Below the pieces are notes generated by a model that worked only from the letters and a program-made list of their open reading frames with translations, made no database searches and had not been told where the DNA came from. Shown here one piece after another: positions 1-7,104 of a stretch of DNA of 16,313 nt. A program made the translations under genes and the position numbers. Within the stretch, counting starts at the first letter, position 1, and each line of letters starts with the position of its first letter. This DNA comes from Planctomycetota bacterium (lineage in GTDB: Bacteria; Planctomycetota; MHYJ01; JACPRB01): NCBI GenBank assembly GCA_016200125.1, contig JACQFK010000287.1:1-16313 (forward strand). Reading direction: 5' to 3'.

Positions 1-223
1 CTAGAATACATGGTATATGTCTCATATTCAAGACACTCCCTCTCCGCCCCTTTCTACCCTTTAGCGCAGAAGTCGCCGGGACATGGAGACCCAGAGATCC
101 GAAGAACTTTCGTTCGCCTTTCACTTTTCATGGTTCCCGAGCATCTCTCGAACGAATCTTCTTATAGATGGGCAAGGAAGGGAGGCTGGAGAGCATGATG
201 ACCCGTGGAGTGAGGAGGAACAG

Positions 224-844
224 ATGGAGCTCACCCAAGCCTTCGTGGACAAAGAGGTCCGCGAACTCCTGGTCGGCGAGGAGGCTGACCTGGCCGAGGC
301 CTTCGCCCAGGTCGACACCCACCTCCGGAAGCGCTTCGTCAAGGGGCTCAGAGACCGGCTCGGGAAGCTGCTCCGACCCGAAGACCTCGCCGACGCCTGG
401 CAGGAGACGCTGAGAGATCTTCTCAAGGCCGTTCGAGCCCGCGAAATCGACCCTGAACGGGAGCTTTGTCCCTGGCTCTGGACCATCTTCATTCGCCGGG
501 CCCTCGAATGTATCCGTCGGAGGGATCGTTACCAGGGCCTGCTGGAGCGGGTCAAAGGAAGGATGAGCGGGACGACCGACGGGGACATCCTCGAGCGCAT
601 GGACGAAGAGGAGCGAAACCAGCTCTTCGACCGGGTCCGCCAGGCGGTGGGCACCCTGCCCGACCGCCAGAGGACCGTGATCCAGGCCTTCGTGGACCAT
701 TTCCCCGCAACAGAAGACATGGAGGCGCTCCGCCAGCGCGTGTCGGTGGTGACGGGGCTCGAGGAGACCAGAGCTTCCGTGAAGCGGGCGCTCCAGGAGG
801 CGCGTCGGAAGATCGGCGACTTGCTCAAAGTACGACAGGTTTAG
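224..844 (+). CDS. ECF-like sigma-70 family RNA polymerase sigma factor
   Basis: Predicted 206-residue sigma factor that would direct RNA polymerase to a specific promoter set. The first part (about residues 30-103) fits sigma region 2: it has the helical DLADAWQETLRDLL segment, then PWLWTIFIRRALECIRRRDR, which matches the usual W..I..R.ALD..R.. end of region 2. Residues about 134-200 fit region 4: the LPDRQRTVIQAF turn, then TRASVKRALQEARRKI as the DNA-reading helix. Between these two region-4 parts sit about 25 residues, longer than in canonical ECF factors. I chose ATG 224 because GAGGAGG (212-218) lies 5 nt upstream; an in-frame ATG at 83 would add an unconserved-looking leader. No anti-sigma gene is recognisable nearby, but a small ORF follows closely. 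The sigma assignment is firm; the subgroup is not known. Confidence 0.85.
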   Translation: MELTQAFVDKEVRELLVGEEADLAEAFAQVDTHLRKRFVKGLRDRLGKLLRPEDLADAWQETLRDLLKAVRAREIDPERELCPWLWTIFIRRALECIRRRDRYQGLLERVKGRMSGTTDGDILERMDEEERNQLFDRVRQAVGTLPDRQRTVIQAFVDHFPATEDMEALRQRVSVVTGLEETRASVKRALQEARRKIGDLLKVRQV

Positions 845-862
845 ATTCGAAGGAGGACTGGG

Positions 863-1063
863 GTGGTGATGCCGCTGAATGGAATTGGGGAGGACGACCG
901 GGCCTTCGATGCCCTGATCGTTCTGGCGTTCCTCGAGGGCTTGACGCAGGGAGCTCCGGTCCTGTCAGGGCCGGAGCCCGAACTCGACCCGGCCGATCAA
1001 CGCGCCCTGGATGCTCTCGGGCCGGACCTGGCCCGGAGGATCCTCGAGGAAGACGTCAGCTAA
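863..1063 (+). CDS. Small conserved-looking hypothetical protein downstream of the sigma factor
   Basis: A 66-residue acidic protein I do not recognise. Support for its being real: AGGAGG at 851-856 sits 6 nt before GTG 863, it begins 18 nt after the sigma factor stop, and it keeps the high-GC codon pattern of that gene. GTG 866 and ATG 869 are alternative starts in the same frame. The sequence has a predicted helix (DRAFDALIVLAFLEGL), a short proline-containing linker, and a second helix (ADQRALDALGPDLARRIL). There is no signal peptide and no membrane segment. Its position suggests co-transcription with the sigma factor, and it could be a partner or modulator of it, but nothing in the sequence proves that. 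Confidence 0.6.
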   Translation: MVMPLNGIGEDDRAFDALIVLAFLEGLTQGAPVLSGPEPELDPADQRALDALGPDLARRILEEDVS

Positions 1064-1390
1064 AGACGGGTTTGGCCGAGTCTTAGACCGATTTCAATCT
1101 TCGCCAAAGGGGTATTTCTACGTCCGTCAGCGGAGGACTTTGAGCACATTTAGATGCGCGAAAGTAGGAAGGAATATCGAGGGGATGACACCCAGGGGAC
1201 CACCGACGTTGACAAGGTATTGGCGAGCAGATCGGCTCGCGCCGCCGGGGAGATCGCCGTGCGCACCTCCGCTCCGGGGCCGGCCTGCTCGATGGAGTTC
1301 GCCTCGCAATATCGAACCGCGGCGCGCGCATCCGAAGCTCCGAGCCAAGCTTCGGTCGGCGGCCGTTTCGCATTACACCCCGACCTTCAC
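1064..1390. other. Gene-poor stretch without a supported gene
   Basis: No frame here has a credible start, ribosome site and family resemblance. The open frames present run over one another on both strands and look like chance in GC-rich DNA. The stretch contains one copy of a 20-bp repeat (1196-1215) whose partner lies at 1468-1487, and it leads into insertion-sequence debris, so it is probably decayed mobile-element or former coding DNA. Confidence 0.5.
1196..1215 (+). repeat. Direct repeat copy 1 (IS21-end-like)
   Basis: GGGACCACCGACGTTGACAA here matches GGGACCAGCGGCGTTGACAA at 1468-1487 at 18 of 20 positions, in the same orientation, 272 bp apart. The combination of GGGACCA with a trailing GTTGACA resembles terminal repeat units of IS21-family elements as I remember them. 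This is a memory-based resemblance, not a database match. Confidence 0.5.
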
Positions 1391-1487
1391 TGGCCCCATT
1401 CACGCCGCCAGAACTGGCCCCTTTTCCCGGCGCCGCCAACAATGGGACCACCGGCCGACTTCAAAAAGGGACCAGCGGCGTTGACAA
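1391..1487 (+). mobile_element. Degenerate IS21-like terminal repeat array (remnant)
   Basis: Four related units start at 1391 (TGGCCCC), 1415 (TGGCCCC), 1443 (TGGGACCA) and 1468 (GGGACCA), spaced 24, 28 and 25 bp. The first two are each followed by CGCCGCCA, the third by a GGCCG block and the last by GCGGCGTTGACAA. IS21-family elements carry several transposase-binding repeats of this style near their ends. No istA or istB coding sequence is seen here, so only an end survives. The array stops where homology to an IS630 transposase begins, suggesting insertion of one element into or next to another followed by loss of most of both. Confidence 0.4.
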
Positions 1488-1683
1488 CATCGCGGAGAAC
1501 GAACTCAGCACCCTCACTCGTCAATGCCTGGATCGACGGATCGCCACCCTTCCGGAGATGCGCTCGCAAGTCGAGGCTTGGATGAAGAAGCGCAACAGAG
1601 AGGGACTCCAAGTCCGCTGGCGCTTTACGATCGACCGCGCCCGCGAAAGGCTATGCAGGGTCTACCCAAGGATCGAAGGTTGA
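1486..1683 (+). pseudogene. IS630-family transposase, C-terminal fragment
   Basis: Read in frame to TGA at 1681-1683, this segment gives a peptide with NELSTLTRQCLDRRI, then VEAWMKKRN, then VRWRFTIDRARERLCRVYP. That order matches the C-terminal end of IS630-family DDE transposases, where the glutamate-rich ENELS stretch, the W...RN motif and the W.FT..AR..L.R.YP tail occur in this order. Only about 65 codons remain out of the roughly 350 of a full transposase: there is no start codon, no N-terminal DNA-binding domain and none of the catalytic DDE core. The stop lies only 11 bp from the 3' end of the neighbouring minus-strand TPR gene, so the element's right terminal repeat is missing as well. 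Inactive. Confidence 0.75.
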
Positions 1684-1694
1684 CGGACCACTAG

Positions 1695-2846
1695 TTAGCT
1701 CGGGCTTTTGTGCAATTCTTGTTCAGTAGTCCGAAGGGCCCTACGAGCAAAGTCGTGGCTAGGAGTGCCAGGATGCGATCGGTGTAGGCTGGAAGAAAAG
1801 TCCGAAACCGCTCTACGCAAATACTCAATGCGATGGGCGGGGTCATCCAGCGCAAGATCTCGAAAGACTTGTGCTCGGCCATAGAAAGCGGACTCGTCTT
1901 CACCAGACAATTCGATCGTCCTAGTGTAATCCTCGATGGCGGATTGTTGTTCACCGAGCCTGCTTTTTAAGTTCGCTCTCCTTCGAAAGACGACCGCGAG
2001 ACGGTCATCAATCGCCAATGCTGCAGTACAATCCTTCACCGCCCCCTCATAATCCCAAAGCATGTCTCGCAGCATCCCCCGGTCGACCAGAGCTGCTAAA
2101 TCCTTCGGACTTTTGAGAAGTAGTGCCGATGAGTATTCAAGAGCCTTGATGAAGAAGAAGGTTTGCCAGCCGCGGAGTGCACCGGCTGATGCTGTTGCCA
2201 TTTGCGCAAGCATGATAGATGCGCGTCGGGCAAATTCTAGTTTTGTCAAGTTCTCGTCAGTAGGATGCACGGATTGGAGAACTGGCAGCAGCAATTCCAT
2301 GGCTTCATCGCAACGTTCCGAACTCATGAGGTGTTCTGCTGAACGAAGCATTTCCCGATAACCGGTTCTCCCTGTGTTGTCAGAAGGCTGGATTTCTTCA
2401 AAGTTATGTGGCAGCTCCGGTAAGTCGTCTTCCACTACGGCGATTAGATCTCGCATAAGGCTATCAAGCCGATCTACCTCTGGAGGAAGCTGCCGCCGAA
2501 GTTCATCGAAAAGACCGGAATCATGAATCGTAAATTCGGAGATCTTCCGGATAGGTCCTTTCTGGAGCTGGAGTTCCGCCACTGCTGTGAAGGTAAATGC
2601 ACCGGACGGCTCATGATCCGTCCGCCAAGAAAGATCGAGTTTCCGTCCCGTGCCTTTGTGGTCACCAAGCGAAACTATGAAATGGGCGGTGCAGAAGCAA
2701 CCAACGTAATCTCCAATCCAAGTCGTGGTCGGTTGAAGCTCAATCACCGGCCTCCTTTTGACGACTTCAAAGTACGTCCTCCTCAGGAACGCTTCGAACC
2801 GCGGCCGGAGATGTTTAACGATTTCTGGAGGCCAGTTCTTGACCAC
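1695..2846 (-). CDS. TPR-repeat protein of unknown function
   Basis: A 383-residue protein starting at GTG 2846, with GGAAAGG upstream as a modest ribosome site. The N-terminal 150 residues match no family I recognise; they include PRFEAFLRRTYFEVVKRRPV and a beta-rich part around DLSWRTDHEPSGAFTFTAV. The C-terminal part carries about three tetratricopeptide-type repeats at roughly residues 250-355 (DYEGAVKDCTAALAIDD, then GEQQSAIEDYTRTIEL, then a weaker one), which usually act as protein-binding scaffolds. There is no signal peptide or membrane segment, so it is probably cytoplasmic. It lies 90 nt downstream of another minus-strand gene and is probably co-transcribed with it. Its base composition is clearly lower in G+C than the flanks (26 of 60 bases at 2101-2160), consistent with transfer. 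Confidence 0.7.
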   Translation of the reverse strand: MVKNWPPEIVKHLRPRFEAFLRRTYFEVVKRRPVIELQPTTTWIGDYVGCFCTAHFIVSLGDHKGTGRKLDLSWRTDHEPSGAFTFTAVAELQLQKGPIRKISEFTIHDSGLFDELRRQLPPEVDRLDSLMRDLIAVVEDDLPELPHNFEEIQPSDNTGRTGYREMLRSAEHLMSSERCDEAMELLLPVLQSVHPTDENLTKLEFARRASIMLAQMATASAGALRGWQTFFFIKALEYSSALLLKSPKDLAALVDRGMLRDMLWDYEGAVKDCTAALAIDDRLAVVFRRRANLKSRLGEQQSAIEDYTRTIELSGEDESAFYGRAQVFRDLALDDPAHRIEYLRRAVSDFSSSLHRSHPGTPSHDFARRALRTTEQELHKSPS

Positions 2847-2936
2847 TTCGTATATACCTTTCCAGCACTATTGTATCAAACCCCAATAATCAAATACCTC
2901 GTCTAGTGGCCATCAGTGCAACCTCCACAGCCATGA

Positions 2937-3566
2937 TTAGAAGCCAGGCTTGTAGCCACGCCCAGGTACTGGCAATCCGGGCAAAAAGTCATTTGGATTA
3001 GGAATATGGTCAAGTAAGCCCCTGAGTCCTCTTCCAATGTCCCTGACGATATCGCCAAGCAGGTCAGGAGAGACGTATCCACCTGACTTCAAATGGTCGG
3101 CCGCCTCCCTTGCCCGCCTCTCCTCCGCTTCCTTCTCTGCAACCCTTTTCAGATCTCTGGCTCTTTCTTGTTCACGGTCTTTCTTTTCATCACCGCACGT
3201 GCACTTGAATCTTCCCACCATCGCCACTTTTGCGACGATCCTGAAGCTACCTGCTTCACCATCCTGGCCATGCATCTTTAATGGATCGTTGGATTCATGA
3301 TGCAGAGTCACATATTTTGACCATTGTGGAACCAACTTGGCCGTCTTGCAGTCTCTGCCACTACTTTCAGCCATGACCTTGCACCGATTGTTTGCTTCAG
3401 TTGTTAGGATTGGCTCCAACACACTGAAATAGGCGTCAGCTAACTTGACTTGCGCAAACTCCGTCCCAGCGTCCCCTAAGCTATTTGGCAACAACCCAGA
3501 CTTCCCTTCTGTAGTGCCGTTTACGTGGAACTCAGCCTTGCAATCAGTGGGGTTGCTATCTCCCAT
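2937..3566 (-). CDS. Hypothetical protein with Cys residues and C-terminal coiled coil; weak PAAR-like resemblance
   Basis: A 209-residue protein from ATG 3566; no good ribosome site is visible. Residues 1-100 hold TDCKAEFHVNG, a LGDAGTE turn and several cysteines (9, 62, 73). Residues about 127-158 are a charged Glu/Arg/Lys helix, a likely coiled coil, preceded by a KCTCG pair of cysteines at 122 and 124. The tail is rich in Pro and Gly (PNDFLPGLPVPGRGYKPGF). The pattern of a cysteine, then K.....NG and S.GDAGT recalls PAAR-like DUF4150 proteins of type VI secretion loci, but the match is weak and I would not call it. The frame stays open 96 nt further upstream across the phosphatase start (PYPPIP included), so the natural N terminus may have been lost. 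Low G+C like the TPR gene it precedes. Confidence 0.55.
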   Translation of the reverse strand: MGDSNPTDCKAEFHVNGTTEGKSGLLPNSLGDAGTEFAQVKLADAYFSVLEPILTTEANNRCKVMAESSGRDCKTAKLVPQWSKYVTLHHESNDPLKMHGQDGEAGSFRIVAKVAMVGRFKCTCGDEKKDREQERARDLKRVAEKEAEERRAREAADHLKSGGYVSPDLLGDIVRDIGRGLRGLLDHIPNPNDFLPGLPVPGRGYKPGF

Positions 3567-3612
3567 CGCTGCCGGAATAGGCGGATAGGGACGGCAAACC
3601 CAAAGGTGATTG

Positions 3613-4530
3613 ATGTGGAAGAACCTGCGTTCCCAGGGCGGAAGCGATCCGGGGCCGCTCAAGGCGACTTTCCCGGAGGGCGCTCTTCTCGACTGTCACG
3701 GGGACAGCCGGATCGGCCGGCTGCGCAAGATCAACCAGGACAGATTTTTCACCCTGTCGTTCATGCTGAAGCCCTCTACCGAATGGCATGCTCTACCCGA
3801 CGACGCCGTTTCCACGCGCGTCACCGATAAGACAGGCTACCTGTTCGGGGTCGCAGACGGGGTCGGGGGCGCTCCGGCAGGAGAGCAGGCCAGCCTGCTC
3901 GTCGTCGGCACGCTCAAGGCGTTCATCAAGGAGGAATTCTCCACCTTGCTTCGAGCTGGACGTCCGGACAGCGAGATCGTCGAGACGCTCCGCAGGGGTC
4001 TGAGACGATGCCAGGCGGTCCTCGCCGAAGAGGTGAGACACCACCCGGAGTATCGGGGCATGGGGACGACCCTGACGGCCGCCGTCGTCCTCTGGCCACG
4101 ACTCTTCCTCTTCCACCTGGGCGATTCGAGGGCTTATCTCTTTCGCGGGGGCTCGCTCCGCCGGCTCACCCAGGACCATACCTATGCCCAGTACCTCGTG
4201 AACGCGGGGGTCCTCGACTCAAAGAAGGCGGAGCGTTCCAGGTGGAAGCATGTGGTCTGGAACACCCTCGGAGGAAAAGACCCGGGTCGGGATTCCGAGG
4301 TTCATCCGGACGTCCACATCCAGGATCTTCGAGGCGACGATGTCCTGCTGCTCTGCACGGACGGCCTTTCCGATCCGCTGACCGACGAGACGATCCGCCG
4401 TCTCCTCTCGAAGGGAGGCTCTTCGGAGGACCTCTGCAAGGGTCTGCTCGACTCGGCCCGGGAGATGAAGGCTCAGGACGACGCGACGCTCGTGGTCGCG
4501 CGCTTCGCCGAGGCGGCGAAGCTGGACTAG
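3613..4530 (+). CDS. PP2C-family protein serine/threonine phosphatase
   Basis: A 305-residue manganese/magnesium-dependent phosphatase that would remove phosphate from Ser/Thr in proteins. The PP2C motifs occur in order: RLRKINQD (residues 36-43, metal Asp 43), GVADGVGG (79-86, metal Asp 82), GMGTTL (149-154), HLGDSRAYLFRGG (168-180), QDHT (187-190), LLCTDGLSD (246-254, metal Asp 250) and QDDATLVV (288-295, Asp 290). All metal-binding aspartates seem present, so it should be active. The common NED motif reads NQD, a frequent bacterial variant. No membrane or extra domain is seen. ATG 3613 follows AAAGGTGAT (3602-3610), a good ribosome site; an in-frame TTG at 3610 is less likely. No kinase gene lies in this window, and the natural substrate is unknown. 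Confidence 0.92.
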   Translation: MWKNLRSQGGSDPGPLKATFPEGALLDCHGDSRIGRLRKINQDRFFTLSFMLKPSTEWHALPDDAVSTRVTDKTGYLFGVADGVGGAPAGEQASLLVVGTLKAFIKEEFSTLLRAGRPDSEIVETLRRGLRRCQAVLAEEVRHHPEYRGMGTTLTAAVVLWPRLFLFHLGDSRAYLFRGGSLRRLTQDHTYAQYLVNAGVLDSKKAERSRWKHVVWNTLGGKDPGRDSEVHPDVHIQDLRGDDVLLLCTDGLSDPLTDETIRRLLSKGGSSEDLCKGLLDSAREMKAQDDATLVVARFAEAAKLD

Positions 4531-4568
4531 GACGATGTTGACGGCTTGACGGGGACTGCTGCGCCCCT

Positions 4569-4588
4569 GCCGCTGCCAAAGGCGCGGC
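4569..4588. terminator. Candidate hairpin between convergent genes
   Basis: GCCGC, a bulged T, GCC, AAA, GGC, GCGGC can pair as 5 + 3 GC-rich base pairs around a 3-nt loop. It sits between the ends of the phosphatase (4530) and the CDGSH gene (4626). There is no T run on either side, so intrinsic termination is only a possibility. Confidence 0.3.
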
Positions 4589-4625
4589 ACGAGGCAGCCG
4601 AGAGTCTCCCGGACCGGAGAAGCGG

Positions 4626-4865
4626 CTAGGGGGCCGGGGGTTTCGGAGCCGGCGGCGGCAGCGCGCGCGCAGGACAGTCGGACTGGAAGCCGGCCTTCCC
4701 GTGAGCGCCGTCACAGAAGGGCTTGTTCGCGGAGTGCCCGCAGCGGCAGAGCGAAATCGCCGTGCGCCCCCCCAGATCGAACTCCGTCCCCGTCATGTCG
4801 ACCAGCTTGAAGTCCCCTTCGATCCGGATCGGCCCGTTCGTCTTTGGCGTGAGGGTTGCGCCCAT
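4626..4865 (-). CDS. CDGSH iron-sulfur domain protein
   Basis: A 79-residue protein with one CDGSH-type domain. The ligand motif reads [16 protein letters not shown], giving Cys 40, Cys 42, Cys 51 and His 55 as the 3-Cys/1-His ligands of a 2Fe-2S cluster, the hallmark of this family. The N-terminal half ([22 protein letters not shown]) is the short beta-rich segment common in bacterial members, and the tail is rich in Pro and Ala. ATG 4865 is fixed by GGAGG 5 nt upstream. The same frame stays open far upstream through glgX antisense-phase sequence, which is not part of the gene. Family members are thought to serve in redox or iron-sulfur handling; the actual role here is unknown. It follows glgX by 110 bp on the same strand but has its own possible promoter. 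Confidence 0.88.
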   Translation of the reverse strand: MGATLTPKTNGPIRIEGDFKLVDMTGTEFDLGGRTAISLCRCGHSANKPFCDGAHGKAGFQSDCPARALPPPAPKPPAP

Positions 4866-4885
4866 AGTTCCTCCTTGATCGCACG

Positions 4886-4891
4886 ATGATA
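4886..4891 (-). promoter_or_regulatory. Candidate -10 element for the CDGSH gene
   Basis: On the minus strand TATCAT lies 20 nt before the ATG at 4865, which would give a transcript starting about 13 nt before the start codon and including the GGAGG site. No convincing -35 hexamer is seen at the expected distance. Confidence 0.35.
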
Positions 4892-4975
4892 GCATCGAGT
4901 CCACACCGGAGTGCAGGAATCCTGGCGATACCGACGAAGGAGCCTCCAGCGGTCGAAATCCAAGCAAGGGGAGAT

Positions 4976-7042
4976 TCAGGCCGACAGGGCCGAGACGACG
5001 AAGGCGATCGAGCGGGGCTGGACGCGGTAGGGCCCGCCCGGGATCAGCGGGGCGCCGGCGTAGTCCACGATGTCGCCGGGCGAAGGGAGCGAGGTGTCGA
5101 TCCAGCGCTTCCAGGGGCCGGCGCCGGGCGCGGGCAGCTCGAAGTCGAGCGGCTCCCAGTGGGCGTTGATCATGCCGTGCACGCGCACCCGGCCCCGCTG
5201 GAGCGGCACCGTGAAGGCGAGCGCGTGCGAGGCGTCGCTCCAGTCGGGTTCGTTCAGGCGCACGCCGTGCCACTGGTAGAGGGTCTCCCGGAGCAGCTGG
5301 TTGAGCGAGATGTCCTCCACCTTCCGGGCGTTGCCCCGCAGGCGGTGCCGGACCAGCGTCTGCACGAAGCGCAGGAGCCCCGCCTCCTTCTCCACGAGAC
5401 TCCAGTCCAGCCAGCTCGTCTCGTTGTCCTGAGAGTAGGCGTTGTTGTTGCCTCCCTGCGTCCGGCGGACCTCGTCGCCCATCTGGATCATGGGCGTCCC
5501 GACCGAGAAGAAGAGCAGCGTGAGGAAGTTGCGGATCTGCCGCTCCCGCAGCGCCTCGACCGCCGGATCGTTCGACGGGCCCTCTGCCCCGCAGTTCCAG
5601 CTGTGGTTGTCGTCGCTGCCGTCGCGATTGCCCTCGCCGTTCGCGTCGTTGTGCTTGCCGTCGTAGGACACCAGGTCGTTCAGGGTGAAGCCGTCGTGGC
5701 AGGTGACGAAGTTGACGCTCTGCTCGGGCTCGCGGTTCTCGTAGGCGAAAAGGTCGGGGCTCCCCAGGAGCCGGGCGGGAATCTTCGAGATCAGGCCCCC
5801 GTCGCCCTTGAGGAAGCGCCGGACGTCGTCCCGGAAGACCCCGTTCCATTCCTTCCAGCTGTCCCCCACGAAGTGCCCCAGCTGGTAGAGGCCGCCGGCG
5901 TCCCAGGCTTCCGCGATGATCTTCGCGTTGCAGAGGACGGGGTCCGTCTCGATGTCCCAGAGGAGGGGAGGATTGTCCAGCACGCGGCCCTTCTCGTCCC
6001 GGGAGAGGATCGACGCCAGGTCGAAGCGGAAGCCGTCCACGTGCATGGTCTCCATCCAGTGACGGAGGCTGTTCAGGATGAGATGCCGGGTGATGGTCTG
6101 GTTGGTGTTGAGCGTGTTCCCGCAGCCGCTGTAGTTCGCATAGTTTCGCGGGTTGTCCGACAGGATGTAGTAGGCGTCGTTCGCCAGTCCGCGCAGGGAG
6201 AGGGTCGGCCCCTGCTCGCTCCCTTCGGCCGTGTGGTTGAAGACGACGTCCAGGATCACCTCGATCCCCGCCCGATGCAGCGCCTTCACCATGTCCCTGA
6301 ACTCGTCGAGCGCGCCGAGCGAATCCTTCCGCGAGCTGTAGGCGGCGTGAGGGGCGAAGAAGGAGACCGGGGCATAACCCCAGTAGTTGCGGTGGCCCGG
6401 GGGCGCGTCCTGGGGGTCGAACTGGAAGATGGGCAGGAGCTCGACCGCGGTGATGCCGAGCGACTTGAGATAGGGGATCTTCTCGATGAGGCCCCGGTAG
6501 GTGCCGCGGAGCCCCTCCGGGAGCCCCGAACTGGGATGCCGCGTGAAGCCCCGGACGTGCATCTCGTAGATCACGGTGCGGGAGAACGCGCGCCTCGGGG
6601 CCTGGTCGCCTTCCCAATCGTAGAGCCGGAGATCGGCGATCACGCTCTTCATGGCCGTGGCCGTCGTGTCTCCGGGCCGGCAGGCGGCGTCCCGCGAATA
6701 GCCCTGGGGGACCGCGACGGCGCGGGCGTAGGGATCCAGCAGCAGCTTCTCCGGATCGAAGCGGAGTCCCCGGTCCGGATCGAAGGGCCCCTTCGCGCGC
6801 CAGCCGTAGACCTGGCCGTGCCTGATGCCCGGCACGAAGGCGTGCCAGTAATGGTAGGTCCGGTGGATCGGGGCCGTCAGCGGGATCACACGCGAGGGAG
6901 CGGCCGCCTCGGCATCCGGGAACAGGAGGAGCTCCATCGATTCGGCGAACTTGGAGTAGATGCTGAAATTGGCTCCGCCCGAACGGAGGCGGGGTCCGGG
7001 AGGAAAGCTCAGTCCCCGGGCGATTTCGGAGATGGCCGGCAT
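4976..7042 (-). CDS. glgX: Glycogen debranching enzyme GlgX (GH13)
   Basis: A 688-residue enzyme that hydrolyses alpha-1,6 branch links of glycogen limit dextrins in the cytoplasm, within the normal length range of GlgX. The N terminus (about 10-110) is the beta-sandwich CBM48 type ([20 protein letters not shown]). The catalytic barrel follows, with region I DVVFNH (265-270), GFRFDLAS giving nucleophile Asp 341, [10 protein letters not shown] giving acid/base Glu 378, and [16 protein letters not shown] giving the transition-state Asp 450. The GlgX-typical [17 protein letters not shown] stretch is present (about 531-547). ATG 7042 has a weak GAGG site. No other glycogen genes are in the window. 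The next gene upstream is divergent, 62 bp away, so the two share one promoter region. Confidence 0.95.
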   Translation of the reverse strand: MPAISEIARGLSFPPGPRLRSGGANFSIYSKFAESMELLLFPDAEAAAPSRVIPLTAPIHRTYHYWHAFVPGIRHGQVYGWRAKGPFDPDRGLRFDPEKLLLDPYARAVAVPQGYSRDAACRPGDTTATAMKSVIADLRLYDWEGDQAPRRAFSRTVIYEMHVRGFTRHPSSGLPEGLRGTYRGLIEKIPYLKSLGITAVELLPIFQFDPQDAPPGHRNYWGYAPVSFFAPHAAYSSRKDSLGALDEFRDMVKALHRAGIEVILDVVFNHTAEGSEQGPTLSLRGLANDAYYILSDNPRNYANYSGCGNTLNTNQTITRHLILNSLRHWMETMHVDGFRFDLASILSRDEKGRVLDNPPLLWDIETDPVLCNAKIIAEAWDAGGLYQLGHFVGDSWKEWNGVFRDDVRRFLKGDGGLISKIPARLLGSPDLFAYENREPEQSVNFVTCHDGFTLNDLVSYDGKHNDANGEGNRDGSDDNHSWNCGAEGPSNDPAVEALRERQIRNFLTLLFFSVGTPMIQMGDEVRRTQGGNNNAYSQDNETSWLDWSLVEKEAGLLRFVQTLVRHRLRGNARKVEDISLNQLLRETLYQWHGVRLNEPDWSDASHALAFTVPLQRGRVRVHGMINAHWEPLDFELPAPGAGPWKRWIDTSLPSPGDIVDYAGAPLIPGGPYRVQPRSIAFVVSALSA

Positions 7043-7097
7043 GGTCGTGTGCCTCGAACTCTACCAGCGGAGCGGGACTCGGGGCAAGCCCCATCGC

Positions 7098-7103
7098 TAT
7101 AAT
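7098..7103 (+). promoter_or_regulatory. Perfect -10 hexamer abutting a start codon (leaderless candidate)
   Basis: TATAAT ends 1 nt before ATG 7105 and 7 nt before the in-frame ATG 7111. Transcription from it would begin at about 7110, i.e. at the second ATG, so the mRNA would have no leader. No Shine-Dalgarno sequence precedes either ATG. The -35 region has no clear TTGACA match. Confidence 0.45.
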
Positions 7104-7104
7104 C

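Larger units (their letters stand above)
1695..3600 (-). other. Low-GC two-gene block, probably acquired
   Basis: Both genes on this stretch use AT-richer codons than the sigma gene on the left and the phosphatase on the right. The left edge touches an IS630 transposase remnant (stop at 1683), and the right edge falls just before the phosphatase ribosome site at about 3602. I see no flanking target-site duplication. Composition shift plus mobile-element debris at one edge supports horizontal acquisition, but the exact borders are an inference. Confidence 0.45.

Noticed and set aside
83..223. Upstream start for the sigma factor at ATG 83
   Set aside because: The extra 47 residues have no sigma-like features, and ATG 224 has a near-perfect ribosome site at the right spacing.
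1065..1090. AAGAC/GTCTT hairpin after the 66-residue ORF as terminator
   Set aside because: Only 5 bp with a 12-nt loop and no T run; not distinguishable from chance.
1083..1451. Overlapping open frames in the intergenic region 1083-1484 on both strands
   Set aside because: They lack ribosome sites and family resemblance and overlap each other; the area is better explained as decayed mobile-element DNA.
4886..7102. Very long open frame on the plus strand opposite glgX
   Set aside because: It is the antisense frame of a GC-rich gene with third-position bias. Its peptide is rich in Val, Arg, Glu and Asp without any domain, and glgX on the other strand has a full set of catalytic motifs.
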